Origin: Flavobacterium sp. N3904
GTDB lineage: Bacteria; Bacteroidota; Bacteroidia; Flavobacteriales; Flavobacteriaceae
Assembly: GCF_025947305.1 (NCBI RefSeq)
Contig: NZ_CP110009.1
Span: 1,364,001 to 1,428,000 of the forward strand
Reading direction: 5' to 3'
Length of the DNA stretch: 64,000 nt
Made by a program: the position numbers and the translations under genes. Below are positions 25,092 through 35,016 of the stretch, piece after piece (position 1 is the stretch's first letter; the number at the start of each line of letters is the position of its first letter). The notes below the pieces were generated by a model that saw only the letters and a program-made list of their open reading frames with translations, was not told the origin of the DNA and ran no database searches.

Positions 25092-26015
25092 ATGAATAAA
25101 TTATTGATTGTTGGAACAGTAGCTTTCGACGCAATTGAAACTCCTTTTGGAAAAACAGACAAAATTTTGGGTGGAGCCGCCACTTATATTGGAATCTCAG
25201 CTTCTTTTTTTAATGTTAAATCAGCTATAGTCTCTGTAGTTGGCGATGATTTCCCTCAAGAATATCTGGATTTATTAACAGCAAGAAATATTGATATTTC
25301 TGGCATTGAAATTGTCAAAGGAGGAAAAACATTCTTTTGGAGTGGTTTATATCATAATGATTTGAATTCAAGAGATACTTTGGTGACAGAACTGAATGTT
25401 TTGGCCGATTTTCAGCCAAAAGTTCCTCAAGACTACAAAAATGCCGAAATAGTGATGTTAGGAAATCTACATCCACTAGTGCAAAGTAGTGTTTTGGATC
25501 AAATGGAAACTACACCAAAATTAGTAGTTCTTGACACGATGAATTTTTGGATGGATTGTGCCTTGCCTGAACTTTTGGAAATCATCAAAAGAGTAGATGT
25601 AATTACAATCAATGATGAAGAGGCGCGTCAACTTTCCGGAGAATATTCTTTGGTAAAAGCTGCGGCAAAGATTCACACAATGGGACCAAAATATGTGGTA
25701 ATCAAAAAAGGGGAACATGGAGCATTATTGTTTCATGGAGAAGATATTTTCTTTGCACCAGCACTGCCATTAGAAGAAGTGTTTGATCCAACAGGTGCTG
25801 GAGATACTTTTGCCGGCGGTTTTTCTGGATTTATTACTCAAAGTGAAAATGTTTCTTTTGATAATATGAAAAAAGCAGTAATTTATGGTTCGAATTTGGC
25901 TTCTTTCAGCGTTGAGAAATTTGGAACAGAACGAATGATTGATTTAGATAAAAAAGAAGTGGTCGAGAGGTTGAAACAATTCAAATCGCTGACCCAGTTT
26001 GATATAGAATTATAG
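25092..26015 (+). CDS. PfkB family sugar/nucleoside kinase
   Basis: 307 residues, ribokinase fold. The N-terminal GTVAFDAIETPFGKTDKILG and GGAATYIGISASFF form the substrate side. The C-terminal signature DPTGAGDTFAGGFSGF carries the catalytic Asp and anion hole; the preceding VIKKGEHGALLF is the usual ATP-side strand. Substrate cannot be read from sequence; nucleoside or sugar. It lies between rnhA and purF and ends at a good terminator (26023-26046). Confidence 0.92.
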   Translation: MNKLLIVGTVAFDAIETPFGKTDKILGGAATYIGISASFFNVKSAIVSVVGDDFPQEYLDLLTARNIDISGIEIVKGGKTFFWSGLYHNDLNSRDTLVTELNVLADFQPKVPQDYKNAEIVMLGNLHPLVQSSVLDQMETTPKLVVLDTMNFWMDCALPELLEIIKRVDVITINDEEARQLSGEYSLVKAAAKIHTMGPKYVVIKKGEHGALLFHGEDIFFAPALPLEEVFDPTGAGDTFAGGFSGFITQSENVSFDNMKKAVIYGSNLASFSVEKFGTERMIDLDKKEVVERLKQFKSLTQFDIEL

Positions 26016-26022
26016 TGTTCTT

Positions 26023-26046
26023 AAGCCTCAATATGAGGCTTTTTTT
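26023..26046 (+). terminator. Terminator of the PfkB kinase gene
   Basis: Stem AAGCCTC-AATAT-GAGGCTT followed by a T run, 8 bases after the stop. Confidence 0.85.
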
Positions 26047-26155
26047 AATTAATACAGTCAATATTTATAAGAAAGAGTACGAATTTGCATCGAATTTGAA
26101 CTCGATAATAATTATACAGACACCATAAATACCAATAACTACAAACAATAAAACA

Positions 26156-28054
26156 ATGAGCGACGCTTTAAAACATGAATGTGGGATAGCTTTAGTCAGA
26201 CTTCTTAAGCCTCTTGAATTTTATAAAGAAAAGTACGGAACAGCTTTCTACGGCATACAAAAAATGTATTTGATGATGGAGAAGCAGCACAACCGCGGTC
26301 AAGATGGAGCTGGTTTTGCAAGTATCAAAATGGATGTAGAACCTGGTGAAAGATACATAAGTCGTGTGCGATCCAATCATGCTCAACCTATTCAGGATGT
26401 TTTTAAACAAATAAACGATCGAATAAACGAAGAAATGGTTGCTCATCCAGAATACGCGGATGATGTTCCAAAATTGAAAGCTAACATTCCTTATATAGGA
26501 GAATTGTATTTAGGACATGTTCGTTATGGAACTTTTGGCAAGAATAGTATCGAAAGTGTTCATCCTTTTTTACGTCAGAGCAACTGGATGCATCGAAATC
26601 TTATTTTAGCAGGAAATTTCAACATGACCAATGTTAAAGAACTTTTTCAAAATCTAGTTGAATTAGGACAGCATCCTAAAGAAATGGCAGATACAGTTAC
26701 CGTAATGGAAAAAATCGGTCACTTTCTTGACAAAGAAGTAATGCAACTGTATCAAGATTGTAAATTGATGGGATTGTCAAAAAGAGAAGCCTCACCAGTT
26801 ATTGCAGAACGATTGGATATTGCCAAAATTTTAACGCGTTCTTCCAAAAATTTGGATGGGGGATATGCTATGGCAGGTCTTTTGGGGCATGGTGATGCAT
26901 TTGTTTTTAGAGATCCAGCCGGAATTCGTCCCGCTTATTATTATCAGGATGATGAGATAGTAGTTGTAGCTTCAGAAAGACCAGTAATTCAAACTGTTTT
27001 TAATGTCCCTTTTGAAAAAGTTCAGGAAATTGATCCAGGAAGTGCTTTGATTATCAAGAAAAATGGAGATGTTTCTATGAAAGAGATTCTTACTCCAACA
27101 ATAAAAAAGGCATGTTCATTTGAACGTATTTATTTCTCCAGAGGAAGTGATGCCGAAATCTATCAAGAAAGAAAAAATTTAGGGAAACTTATTTTGCCAA
27201 GTGTTTTGGAATCTATTGATTTTGATACAGACAACACCGTTTTTTCATATATTCCAAATACAGCAGAAACCTCTTTTTATGGATTGGTAGAAGCAGCACA
27301 GGATTTTTTAAATCAAAGAAAGAAAAATTACATTCTCCAAAATAGGGATCTTTTGAATGAAGATACATTGGAGAAACTACTTTCTGTTAAAATCAGAACT
27401 GAAAAAGTAGCGATAAAAGACGCAAAATTAAGAACTTTTATTACCGAAGATAGTAGTAGAGACGATCTAGTGGCTCACGTTTATGATGTTACTTACGGGG
27501 TTATTAAACCAACAGATAATCTTGTCATAATTGATGATAGTATCGTAAGGGGAACAACTCTCAAAATGAGCATTATCAAAATGATGGATCGTTTGAAACC
27601 AAAAAGAATTGTCATTGTATCTTCAGCACCACAAATTCGTTTCCCCGATTGTTATGGAATCGACATGGCAAAACTGGAAGGGTTAGTAGCTTTTAAAGCT
27701 GCATTGGAGTTGCTGAAAGAGCGAAATTTATACCATATTGTAGATGAGGTGTATGCTAAGTGCAAAGCGCAAGAAAATTATCACGATAATGATGTCGTAA
27801 ATTATGTCACTGCAATATACGAACCGTTTACACCTCAAGAGGTTTCCAATAAAATAGCCGAATTGTTAAGTTCTCCAGAAATTAATGCAGAGGTGAAAAT
27901 TATTTTCCAAACCGTTGAAGATTTGCATATTGCGTGCCCAAAAAATTTAGGAGATTGGTATTTTACAGGAGATTACCCTACGCCTGGCGGAAACCGTGTT
28001 GTAAATCGTGCTTTTATGAATTTTTACGAAGGAAAAGATGCTAGGGCATATTAA
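26156..28054 (+). CDS. purF: Amidophosphoribosyltransferase, long Bacteroidota form
   Basis: 632 residues, first committed step of purine synthesis (PRPP + glutamine to phosphoribosylamine). The N-terminal class II glutaminase starts with Cys9 (KHECGIALVR), with HNRGQDGAGFAS and GHVRYGTFG following. The PRPP loop is NLVIIDDSIVRGTTLKMSI near residue 465. It is longer than E. coli PurF (about 505), with an insertion in the linker region and a longer C-terminus, which is the usual size in Flavobacteria. The N-terminal eight residues before Cys9 would have to be removed to free the catalytic amine. It is a single gene, followed directly by the four-copy small-RNA array. Confidence 0.93.
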   Translation: MSDALKHECGIALVRLLKPLEFYKEKYGTAFYGIQKMYLMMEKQHNRGQDGAGFASIKMDVEPGERYISRVRSNHAQPIQDVFKQINDRINEEMVAHPEYADDVPKLKANIPYIGELYLGHVRYGTFGKNSIESVHPFLRQSNWMHRNLILAGNFNMTNVKELFQNLVELGQHPKEMADTVTVMEKIGHFLDKEVMQLYQDCKLMGLSKREASPVIAERLDIAKILTRSSKNLDGGYAMAGLLGHGDAFVFRDPAGIRPAYYYQDDEIVVVASERPVIQTVFNVPFEKVQEIDPGSALIIKKNGDVSMKEILTPTIKKACSFERIYFSRGSDAEIYQERKNLGKLILPSVLESIDFDTDNTVFSYIPNTAETSFYGLVEAAQDFLNQRKKNYILQNRDLLNEDTLEKLLSVKIRTEKVAIKDAKLRTFITEDSSRDDLVAHVYDVTYGVIKPTDNLVIIDDSIVRGTTLKMSIIKMMDRLKPKRIVIVSSAPQIRFPDCYGIDMAKLEGLVAFKAALELLKERNLYHIVDEVYAKCKAQENYHDNDVVNYVTAIYEPFTPQEVSNKIAELLSSPEINAEVKIIFQTVEDLHIACPKNLGDWYFTGDYPTPGGNRVVNRAFMNFYEGKDARAY

Positions 28055-28135
28055 TCAATTGACTAACCGATAAACGAATTTATAGGTACTTTATCGAATA
28101 TATTTTATTAATCTTATATATCGGCGTACATTTGA

Positions 28136-28210
28136 CCACCATGATTTTAGTAGGTTAAGTTTATGGTAGATTTGGGGCAAAAAGGGTGAAAGTAAAATTT
28201 CACCTTTTTT
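28136..28210 (+). ncRNA. Putative small RNA, array copy 1
   Basis: A -7 box TACATTTG (28127-28134) precedes a core of about 75 nt. The core has hairpin 1 (ACCAT/ATGGT) with the 20-nt loop GATTTTAGTAGGTTAAGTTT, a linker AGATTTGGGGCAAA, then a perfect intrinsic terminator (GGTGAAA-GTAAAA-TTTCACC, T6) at 28183-28210. There is no conserved ORF. The start site is estimated from the promoter box. Confidence 0.7.
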
Positions 28211-28365
28211 ATTGGAATAAAGTCAAGGAATTTGATAAAAAAAACGCAATATTGATCATTTTAGTGATTTTAAAATATTGATAATGAGAAAAATAGCTCT
28301 TTAACGACTTTATCGAGCATTCATCGAATAATTTTTTATAATCATATATATCAGCGTACATTTGA

Positions 28366-28440
28366 CTACCATGATTTTAGTAGGTTAAGTTTATGGTAGA
28401 TTTGGGGCAAAAAGGGTGGAAGTAAAATTCCGCCTTTTTT
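28366..28440 (+). ncRNA. Putative small RNA, array copy 2 (with compensatory changes)
   Basis: Same layout with -7 box at 28357-28364. The terminator stem changed on both sides (GGTGGAA / TTCCGCC): one A-U pair became G-C and one U-A became U-G, so pairing is kept. In hairpin 1 one base change (CTACCAT) extends pairing with ATGGTAG to 7 bp. The change also destroys the stop of the 8-codon ORF seen in the other copies, which argues for RNA rather than peptide function. Confidence 0.7.
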
Positions 28441-28601
28441 ATTGGAATAAACTCGAAGAATTTAATGAATCACTTTTTTTATTTAATTCAAGTTATTTAG
28501 ACAATGAAAAAACTTGATAATCAGCAAAATAGTTTTTTAACGACTTTATAGAGCATTCATCGAATAATTTTTTATAATCATATATATCGGTGTACATTTG
28601 A

Positions 28602-28676
28602 CCACCATGATTTTAGTAGGTTAAGTTTATGGTAGATTTGGGGCAAAAAGGGTGAAAGTAAAATTTCACCTTTTTT
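28602..28676 (+). ncRNA. Putative small RNA, array copy 3
   Basis: Core appears identical to copy 1; -7 box TACATTTG at 28593-28600; terminator ends at 28676. The upstream 40 bp match copies 2 and 4. Confidence 0.7.
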
Positions 28677-28830
28677 ATTGGAATAAAGTCAAGGAATTTT
28701 CAAAAAAAATATGCAATTGATTCATTTAATGATTTTAAAATACTGATAATCAGAAAAATAGCTTTTAAACGATTTTATAGAACATTCATCGAATAATTTT
28801 TTATAATCATATATATCGGTGTACATTTGA

Positions 28831-28905
28831 CCACCATGATTTTAGTAGGTTAAGTTTATGGTAGATTTGGGGCAAAAAGGGTGAAAGTAAAATTTCACCT
28901 TTTTT
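28831..28905 (+). ncRNA. Putative small RNA, array copy 4
   Basis: Core appears identical to copies 1 and 3; -7 box at 28822-28829; terminator ends at 28905. Similarity stops shortly after the terminator (TTTTATTGAAG), and the decayed insertion sequence begins about 55 bp further on. Confidence 0.7.
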
Positions 28906-29151
28906 ATTGAAGATAGTCTCAAAAAAAGAAAATAAGTAAGAGAACAAAAAAGGGTAAAAGGTAATATGGTCAAAAATGGTTGATAATTTTTTATTTTGAA
29001 TTAACTAACTTACCATATCAAATTGAAGAGGACATTGGCTCTGCTGAGTAGCAACCAACTAGCAATAAATTTGATTTACATACGAAAAATGAGAGCAGTT
29101 CAATCTGCCCTTTTTTATGCATTTTTTGGCTACTCAATGGCTAAAGAAAAC

Positions 29152-30132
29152 CTACTTGTTGATTTGATTTTTATAATACAAATACCATTTCAAAAAATTC
29201 TTTCTATTGTCAAAGCTTAATCCTCTGTGAACATTTAGATTACCTTTTAAAGGTCTAAAAAATGATTCTAAAGAGTTTGTTGAGTTTGGTATTTTATCAT
29301 CTTTTAAATAAAGAAACATATTTGGTAATGCTTTTTTTAATTACGCCAAATGATCTTCTACCATTTTATGAGTATCCCAATATCTCCCAGTTTCAATATT
29401 GTATGATTTTTGATTAATAAAATCGCTATACTCTTCTTCCCATCGAATGAGTTCCATAAGCCATAATTGACGTTTGTATTCAGAATTAATATGATGAATT
29501 TTGACTGCTATTTGTTTGAGTTCAAAGCCAGATTTGTGTTTAAGATTCTGTGTAAGCCATATTCTGCACATCCTTGATATACGTACCAAACATCTTTGAA
29601 AAGGCACTTTGGGACAAATTTTCTTGATGGCTTTTATTGAGGATTTATCACCATCTGAAGTGATACTTTTTATTTTAATTCCTAGATTCAATAAATTCTG
29701 TAAGTCTTCTGCAATCTCCTCGAAATGCTCTCCATCAGTTATTCGATAAAATTATGTCAACTTTAAATGAAAACTTCTATAAACTACTAAGCAAATATGA
29801 TTTGGGAAATAGGTTCAATCCAGGACTAAATAAATTTCATAAGTAGAATTGAACTCTAGAACTGTTGCTTTGCGTAACATTTTAGAAAAATAACGCTGTA
29901 ATGTACTTTTACTGTATCCAGATTCAAGTGATATTTTATCAAAAGTATCTTTGCCAATTATCCAATTCTTAAACCAGGTTTCTTTATTAGAATCCGAAAC
30001 TGATTTATTACTAGAGATGAATAATTGACCACAATTTTTACACTTAAATCGCTGTTTATTTTTTCTTTATTCCCCATTTAATAGTTTGATGGCTTTTGCA
30101 AGTTGGACGATGTTTTTTTTTGAGTTTTTCAT
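29152..30132 (-). pseudogene. Transposase pseudogene, zinc-ribbon DDE type
   Basis: Reading across frames on the minus strand gives KNSKKKHRPTCKSH, then a zinc-ribbon piece RFKCKNCGQLFISSNKSV, an HTH-like KDTFDKISLESGYSKSTLQRY, then ITDGEHFEEIAEDL and the DDE core SITSDGDKSSIKAIKKICP-VPFQRCLVRI. It ends NSLESFFRPLKGNLNVHRGL and NFLKWYLYYKNQINK. At least two internal stops and several frameshifts break it (for instance around 29750-29850 and 30065). The largest intact piece is 29341-29691. It resembles the Zn-binding variant group of IS256-like transposases common in Flavobacteria. The enzyme is dead. Confidence 0.85.
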
Positions 30133-30135
30133 AAA

Positions 30136-30171
30136 TAAAAAAAGTTTATTGAAACGAATTTCAATAAACTT
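30136..30171 (-). terminator. Strong terminator at the head of the insertion sequence
   Basis: Minus strand AAGTTTATTGAAA-TTCG-TTTCAATAAACTT followed by T6: 13-bp perfect stem with a TTCG tetraloop. It sits between the element end and the transposase start, where it would block transcription entering from outside. Confidence 0.8.
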
Positions 30172-30294
30172 CTGGAAACATCATATTTTACAATGCACTA
30201 CAGCTTTTTTACCAACCTTTTTTGACTATTAAACCTTAAACTACAACCGATTAAAGTTATAGTTTTCTTAATTTATTAAATGTCTAAAAATGGT

Positions 30295-31284
30295 TTAAAC
30301 CAATTTTGCAGCTATTAAGTATTCAGCTATTTGAATGGTGTTGGTCGCTGCTCCTTTTCTTAAATTGTCAGCTACAATCCACATATTTAATGTGTTGTCT
30401 TGGCTCTCGTCACGACGAATTCTACCAACAAAAACTTCATTTTTTCCTTCTGCATAACGAGGCATTGGGTAAGTGAACGTGTCTAAATTATCCTGTACCA
30501 CGATACCATCTGTATGGTGCAAGATGTTTCTAACTTCGTTTACATCAAAATCATTGGCAAATTCAATATTCACCGCTTCACTATGTCCACCAACAACTGG
30601 CACACGAACAGCAGTTGCCGTTACTTTGATCGAATCATCACTTAATATTTTTTTGGTTTCGTTAACCAATTTCATCTCTTCTTTGGTGTATCCGTTGTCT
30701 TCAAAACTATCGCATTGCGGAATGCAGTTTCTGTTGATTTTATATTTGTAAACCATTTCCCCTTCGATGCCGGCAACTTCGTTTTCAAATTGTTGAACCG
30801 CTTTCACACCTGTTCCAGTAATGGATTGATAAGTCGAAACAATCACACGTTTGATGTTGTATTTTTTGTGCAGTGGAGCCAAAGCCAATACCATTTGAAT
30901 CGTTGAACAGTTTGGATTGGCAATGATTTTATCGTCTTTGGTCAATTCACCAGCGTTGATTTCTGGAACCACTAATTTTTTGGTTGGATCCATTCTCCAG
31001 GCCGAAGAATTATCAATAACGGTGGTTCCTGCAGCAGCAAATTTTGGGGCCCATTCCAATGATGTTCCTCCACCGGCTGAGAATAATGCAATATCCGCTT
31101 TTAAATCAACGGCTGTTTGCATCCCTACAACTTTGTATTTTTTTCCTTGAAATTCAATCTCTTTTCCCACTGATTTCTCAGAAGCAACAGGAATTAATTC
31201 GGTTACAGGAAAATTTCTTTCTGCTAATACTTTCAACATTATTTCGCCAACCATTCCGGTAGCTCCAACTACTGCTATTCTCAT
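30295..31284 (-). CDS. asd: Aspartate-semialdehyde dehydrogenase
   Basis: 329 residues, second step of the aspartate pathway (Lys, Met, Thr, diaminopimelate), reducing aspartyl phosphate with NADPH. The Rossmann motif VGATGMVGEIML is at the N-terminus; the nucleophile Cys126 is in IIANPNCSTIQM; the catalytic His is in VPVVGGHSEAVNIEF; the Arg of the substrate site is in VTATAVRVP. Full length. It is separated from mscL by a terminator, and its 3' end lies 60 bp from the insertion sequence end. Confidence 0.97.
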   Translation of the reverse strand: MRIAVVGATGMVGEIMLKVLAERNFPVTELIPVASEKSVGKEIEFQGKKYKVVGMQTAVDLKADIALFSAGGGTSLEWAPKFAAAGTTVIDNSSAWRMDPTKKLVVPEINAGELTKDDKIIANPNCSTIQMVLALAPLHKKYNIKRVIVSTYQSITGTGVKAVQQFENEVAGIEGEMVYKYKINRNCIPQCDSFEDNGYTKEEMKLVNETKKILSDDSIKVTATAVRVPVVGGHSEAVNIEFANDFDVNEVRNILHHTDGIVVQDNLDTFTYPMPRYAEGKNEVFVGRIRRDESQDNTLNMWIVADNLRKGAATNTIQIAEYLIAAKLV

Positions 31285-31393
31285 CGTATATATTTTATAA
31301 TTGTAAATTTAATTTTGAAGTACAAAAGTATGCAATATTCAAAACATAACAAGCTTCTTCACAAAAAATAACAAATTGTTACAAATCAAACAA

Positions 31394-31425
31394 AACAAAA
31401 AAACCACCCATTTATAGAGTGGTTT
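31394..31425 (-). terminator. Terminator of mscL
   Basis: Minus-strand stem AACCAC / GTGGTT with loop TCTATAAATGG, followed by T7, 28 bases after the mscL stop. Confidence 0.75.
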
Positions 31426-31452
31426 GGTTAGAATATATAGTGTAAAGCGGTA

Positions 31453-31881
31453 TTATTTTTTTAATAAATCTCTAATTTGAGTAAGCAATTCTTCCTGAGT
31501 GGGTCCTGCAGGTGGAGCTTCAACGACAACTTCTTGTTTTTTGGTTTTTTCATAGGCTTTTAATACCATAAAAATACAAAAACCAATGATTACAAAATCA
31601 AAAACGGTCTGAATAAATGCACCATAATTCAAAGCTACTTCTGCAATTGCCGGAGCTTTTTCTGCTCCATTTTCCATAACAGCCGGAACCCCATCCTGAA
31701 GAACAATTTTTAGATTTTTAAAATCTACTTTTCCTAATAGCAATCCAATTGGTGGCATCAAAACGTCATTGGTAAAAGAAGTCACAATTTTTCCAAAAGC
31801 GCCTCCCACAATTACGGCTGTTGCCAAATTTACTATTTCCCCTTTCATCAAAAAGGCCTTAAAATCACTTATAAATCCCAT
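31453..31881 (-). CDS. mscL: Large-conductance mechanosensitive channel
   Basis: 142 residues, inner-membrane channel opening under osmotic down-shock. The family start GFISDFKAFLMKGEIVNLAT and first helix AVIVGGAFGKIVTSFTNDV, followed by LMPPIGLLLGKVDF, are clear. The second helix is FIQTVFDFVIIGFCIFMVLK, with the C-terminal bundle ELLTQIRDLLKK. The periplasmic loop includes a short extra segment (PAVMENGAEKAPA). Monocistronic, with its own terminator. Confidence 0.97.
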   Translation of the reverse strand: MGFISDFKAFLMKGEIVNLATAVIVGGAFGKIVTSFTNDVLMPPIGLLLGKVDFKNLKIVLQDGVPAVMENGAEKAPAIAEVALNYGAFIQTVFDFVIIGFCIFMVLKAYEKTKKQEVVVEAPPAGPTQEELLTQIRDLLKK

Positions 31882-31945
31882 ATCGTATTGGTTTTGATTC
31901 GATTAATAATAACGAATATACTTAATTTTTAAAAACAAAATACTA

Positions 31946-34393
31946 TCATTCTCTATAAAAAACACGTTTTACACGCTGCGAAATGCTCGTCAGGATTTCA
32001 TATGGAATCGTCTTCAATTGTTCTGCCATAAAAGTTACCGTTGGGCTTTCACCAAAAATTACCACAGAATCCCCTTCTTTGCAATCAATCTCACTGACAT
32101 CAACCATGAGCATGTCCATACAAACACTGCCAAGGATCGGTGCTTTTTTATTTTTTATCGTTACAAAACCAACTCCATTCCCCCAACTTCTGGCAATTCC
32201 ATCGGCGTAGCCAATAGGAATTGTGGCAATTCTGGATTCTTTATTCGCTATAAATCGTCTGCCGTAACCTACACTTTCGCCAGTTTGAATCGTTCTGATT
32301 TGGGAAATAATGGATTTTAAAGTCCCAACATTTTCAAGATATTTTTGTTCTTCCGGATCATTGGAAACTCCATAAAGTCCTATTCCCAAACGAACCATAT
32401 CATATTGTGCTTGGGGAAAATTACTGATTCCGGAAGTATTCAAAATATGACGAATGGGACTAATTCCTAATTCGTCCATCAATTGAGACGATAATTTTTC
32501 GAATAAATTAATCTGGTATTCAGCAAAGTCTTTGTGTTGCAAATCATCACTTGTTGCCATATGAGACAGAATACTCTTTACTTTGACGGTTTGGCTCCCT
32601 TTTAAAGTGGTAATCAAATCATCAATGGTATTCGTCTCAAAACCTAGACGATGCATCCCAGTATCTAACTTTATATGAATAGGAAAATCTTTTAGATTCT
32701 TTTGTTCAGCGATTTTAAGGAATGCATTCAGTCCTTTTAAACTATAAATTTCAGGTTCCAGTTGATGCTGGATGATTGCCGAAAAGCTCGTGTTTTCGGG
32801 ATTCAAAACCATAATAGGCAATTTTATACCGGCGGTTTTCAACGAGATTCCTTCATCGGCAAAAGCCACTCCCAAATAATCTACCTTGTGATGTTCCAAT
32901 AATTTTGCGATTTCAAATCCACCGCTTCCATAACCAAACGCTTTTACCATCGCCATCATTTTGGTGGTCGGTTTCAGTTTTGATTTAAAGAAATTAAAAT
33001 TATGGCTTATTGCATTTAAGTTGATTTCAAGAACCGTTTCGTGTGTTTTCTCTGCTAGTGCGGCCACAATTTCTTCAAATTGAAAAGACCTTGCGCCTTT
33101 GATTAGAATGGTTTCATTTTCAAAATTCAATTCCTCCACATGCAATAAAAATTCATTGGTGTCTTTATAAAAAACAGCATGGTGAAGCTTTGTTTTTAAA
33201 GTTGAAATCGTTTCGCCAATTCCGATAAAACGGCTAATGTTATTCGAAACAATGAGCTCGGACACCTTAGAATACAATACTTCATTGGACAATCCGCTTT
33301 GAAAAATATCCGAAAGGACCACCGTTTTTTTCTGATGTTGTTTTTGGCTTTCGAGAAAATCAAATGCAATTTTTAAAGATTGAAAATCGGAACTATAACT
33401 ATCATCAATCAAACTGCAATTGTTGATTCCTTTTTTTACTTTCAAACGCATTTCTATTGGATACAACAATTCGATTCGGTTTTGAATCGCTTTTGCATCA
33501 TATTCCAAATACAGCAAAACCGAAAGACAAGAAATCACATTTTCAACCGAAGCATCGTCTACAAAAGGAATTTGCAAAGTTGAAATACTTCCATTATAAC
33601 AGTACTCAATAATTGTATTGTCATGTGTTTGTTCTTTTTTAGAGACAAAAACGGCAGCTGTCATATCTGTAAAAGACCAGGAAATAGCTTTTGTTTTTGG
33701 AAAAATAAATTGTTCTACGCTACTATTCTTTTGATAAATAACTACTTTCGAATCTTTGAAAAGCAGCATTTTTTCTTTTATTTTTTCTTCCTGACTGGTA
33801 AAACCCTCATCATGTGCTGAACCTATATTGGTTAAAATCCCAATTGTTGGCTGAATGATTTTTTGCAGTTTCTCCATTTCTGAAACAGTCGAAATTCCGG
33901 CTTCAAAAATACCAAGGTTATGTTGTTCATTAATTGCCAAAACCGATAATGGAACACCAACCTGAGAATTATAACTTTTAGGACTTCGAATAATATTATA
34001 ATCGGGACTCAAAAGAAAGTTGAGCCATTCCTTTACGATTGTTTTACCGTTGCTTCCTGTCACTCCAATAATCGGAAATGAAAAAAGACTTCGGTAATGT
34101 GCTGCGATTTGTTGTAAAGCCTCTAAAGTATTTTGGACAACCAAAAAATTAGCTTTTCCTTCAAGCTCCTTGGGAATATGTGTTACTACAAAATTACGAA
34201 CGCCTTTGGTAATTAAATCCTTGATATAAATATGAGCGTCATTATTGTTTCCTGTTAATGCAAAAAAGAGTGTTTTTTCATTGTTTTGCAAAGACCGGCT
34301 GTCGATAGAAATAGTATCGATAATTTCTCCTGTTGGATTTCCATTCCATTTCGAATTTAGGATACTTTCAATATTTAGAATATTTAAATTCAA
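31946..34393 (-). CDS. Fused MurF ligase / alanine racemase
   Basis: 815 residues with two enzymes of cell-wall precursor synthesis. Residues 1-430 are MurF (adds D-Ala-D-Ala to UDP-MurNAc-tripeptide), with ATP loop [14 protein letters not shown] (GSNGKT 113-118) and [13 protein letters not shown]. Residues 450-815 are a PLP alanine racemase: [20 protein letters not shown] carries the PLP-Lys (about 483), with [22 protein letters not shown] and [12 protein letters not shown]. The fusion couples supply of D-Ala to its use and is typical of Bacteroidota. Its start overlaps the tdk stop by 4 bp (ATGA). Confidence 0.95.
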   Translation of the reverse strand: MNLNILNIESILNSKWNGNPTGEIIDTISIDSRSLQNNEKTLFFALTGNNNDAHIYIKDLITKGVRNFVVTHIPKELEGKANFLVVQNTLEALQQIAAHYRSLFSFPIIGVTGSNGKTIVKEWLNFLLSPDYNIIRSPKSYNSQVGVPLSVLAINEQHNLGIFEAGISTVSEMEKLQKIIQPTIGILTNIGSAHDEGFTSQEEKIKEKMLLFKDSKVVIYQKNSSVEQFIFPKTKAISWSFTDMTAAVFVSKKEQTHDNTIIEYCYNGSISTLQIPFVDDASVENVISCLSVLLYLEYDAKAIQNRIELLYPIEMRLKVKKGINNCSLIDDSYSSDFQSLKIAFDFLESQKQHQKKTVVLSDIFQSGLSNEVLYSKVSELIVSNNISRFIGIGETISTLKTKLHHAVFYKDTNEFLLHVEELNFENETILIKGARSFQFEEIVAALAEKTHETVLEINLNAISHNFNFFKSKLKPTTKMMAMVKAFGYGSGGFEIAKLLEHHKVDYLGVAFADEGISLKTAGIKLPIMVLNPENTSFSAIIQHQLEPEIYSLKGLNAFLKIAEQKNLKDFPIHIKLDTGMHRLGFETNTIDDLITTLKGSQTVKVKSILSHMATSDDLQHKDFAEYQINLFEKLSSQLMDELGISPIRHILNTSGISNFPQAQYDMVRLGIGLYGVSNDPEEQKYLENVGTLKSIISQIRTIQTGESVGYGRRFIANKESRIATIPIGYADGIARSWGNGVGFVTIKNKKAPILGSVCMDMLMVDVSEIDCKEGDSVVIFGESPTVTFMAEQLKTIPYEILTSISQRVKRVFYRE

Positions 34394-35016
34394 TTTTGAT
34401 CTTTATTATTGGGTTTGTGACTCTCGCTGTTTTTGTCCTCTTTTCGCATTGCATGATAATAGGCTGCACGGCTCAATGGCTCGTATTCTTCGGTTTCACC
34501 TAGCATTACGAGTTTATCATTATCTGTTTTACGAAAACTATAATTGGCCAAATTTCCTGTTCGGGTACATACAGCATGCACTTTGGTAACATATTCTGCA
34601 GTGGCCATAAGTGCCGGCATAGGACCAAAAGGATTGCCTTTAAAATCCATGTCCAGACCAGCAACAATCACTCGAATTCCCTGATTGGCAAGATCATTAC
34701 AAATGGTTACGATCTCATCATCAAAAAACTGTGCTTCGTCAATCCCAACCACATCACAGCCTTGCGCCAAAATAGCAATATTGGCAGCTGCAGGAACGGG
34801 AGTAGAACGAATTTCGTTGCTGTCATGGGAAACAACCATTTCGTCATGATAACGGGTATCAATGGCGGGTTTGAAAATTTCCACTTTTTGTTTGGCAAAC
34901 TGAGCTCGTTTTAATCTACGAATAAGCTCTTCTGTTTTACCCGAAAACATGGATCCGCAAATGACTTCAATCCAACCAAATTGTTCTTTATGATTTACTG
35001 TATTTTCGAGAAACAT
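34390..35016 (-). CDS. tdk: Thymidine kinase
   Basis: 208 residues, type II thymidine kinase (dT + ATP to dTMP). P-loop [19 protein letters not shown]; the DEAQF motif is in [15 protein letters not shown]; the lasso-domain region has [18 protein letters not shown] and [17 protein letters not shown]. In most relatives this C-terminal lasso is held by four zinc-binding cysteines; here only one Cys remains at those sites, so the zinc is probably absent. It overlaps murF-alr by 4 bp, so the two are translationally coupled. Confidence 0.95.
   Translation of the reverse strand: MFLENTVNHKEQFGWIEVICGSMFSGKTEELIRRLKRAQFAKQKVEIFKPAIDTRYHDEMVVSHDSNEIRSTPVPAAANIAILAQGCDVVGIDEAQFFDDEIVTICNDLANQGIRVIVAGLDMDFKGNPFGPMPALMATAEYVTKVHAVCTRTGNLANYSFRKTDNDKLVMLGETEEYEPLSRAAYYHAMRKEDKNSESHKPNNKDQN

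Larger units (their letters stand above)
28070..28910 (+). repeat. Four tandem copies of a 229-236 bp unit
   Basis: Units are defined by the invariant box TACATTTG at 28127, 28357, 28593 and 28822 (spacings 230, 236, 229). Within each unit an 85-bp core is almost identical and ends in a terminator. A further 50 bp upstream (CATTCATCGAATAATTTTTT in copies 2-4) is also conserved, while about 90 bp between is loosely conserved. The sharp difference in conservation between core and spacer shows selection on, or recent homogenisation of, the core. Confidence 0.92.
28960..30235 (-). mobile_element. Decayed insertion sequence with recognisable ends
   Basis: Imperfect terminal inverted repeats: GGTAATATGGTCAAAAATGG at 28960-28979 against GGTTTAATAGTCAAAAAAGG (complement of 30216-30235), continuing as GGTTGATAA / GGTTGGTAA. 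Between them lies a broken transposase on the minus strand and an internal terminator just upstream of it. Size is about 1.28 kb. Target-site duplications are not evident. No complete copy is in the window. Confidence 0.8.

Noticed and set aside
28070..28910. CRISPR array or coding tandem repeats
   Set aside because: Units are 229-236 bp with related spacers and each has its own promoter box and terminator; CRISPR repeats are 23-47 bp with unrelated spacers. The short ORFs are not conserved in copy 2.
29023..29220. 65-residue plus-strand ORF
   Set aside because: It lies antisense to the 3' end of the transposase pseudogene and has no protein-like features of its own.
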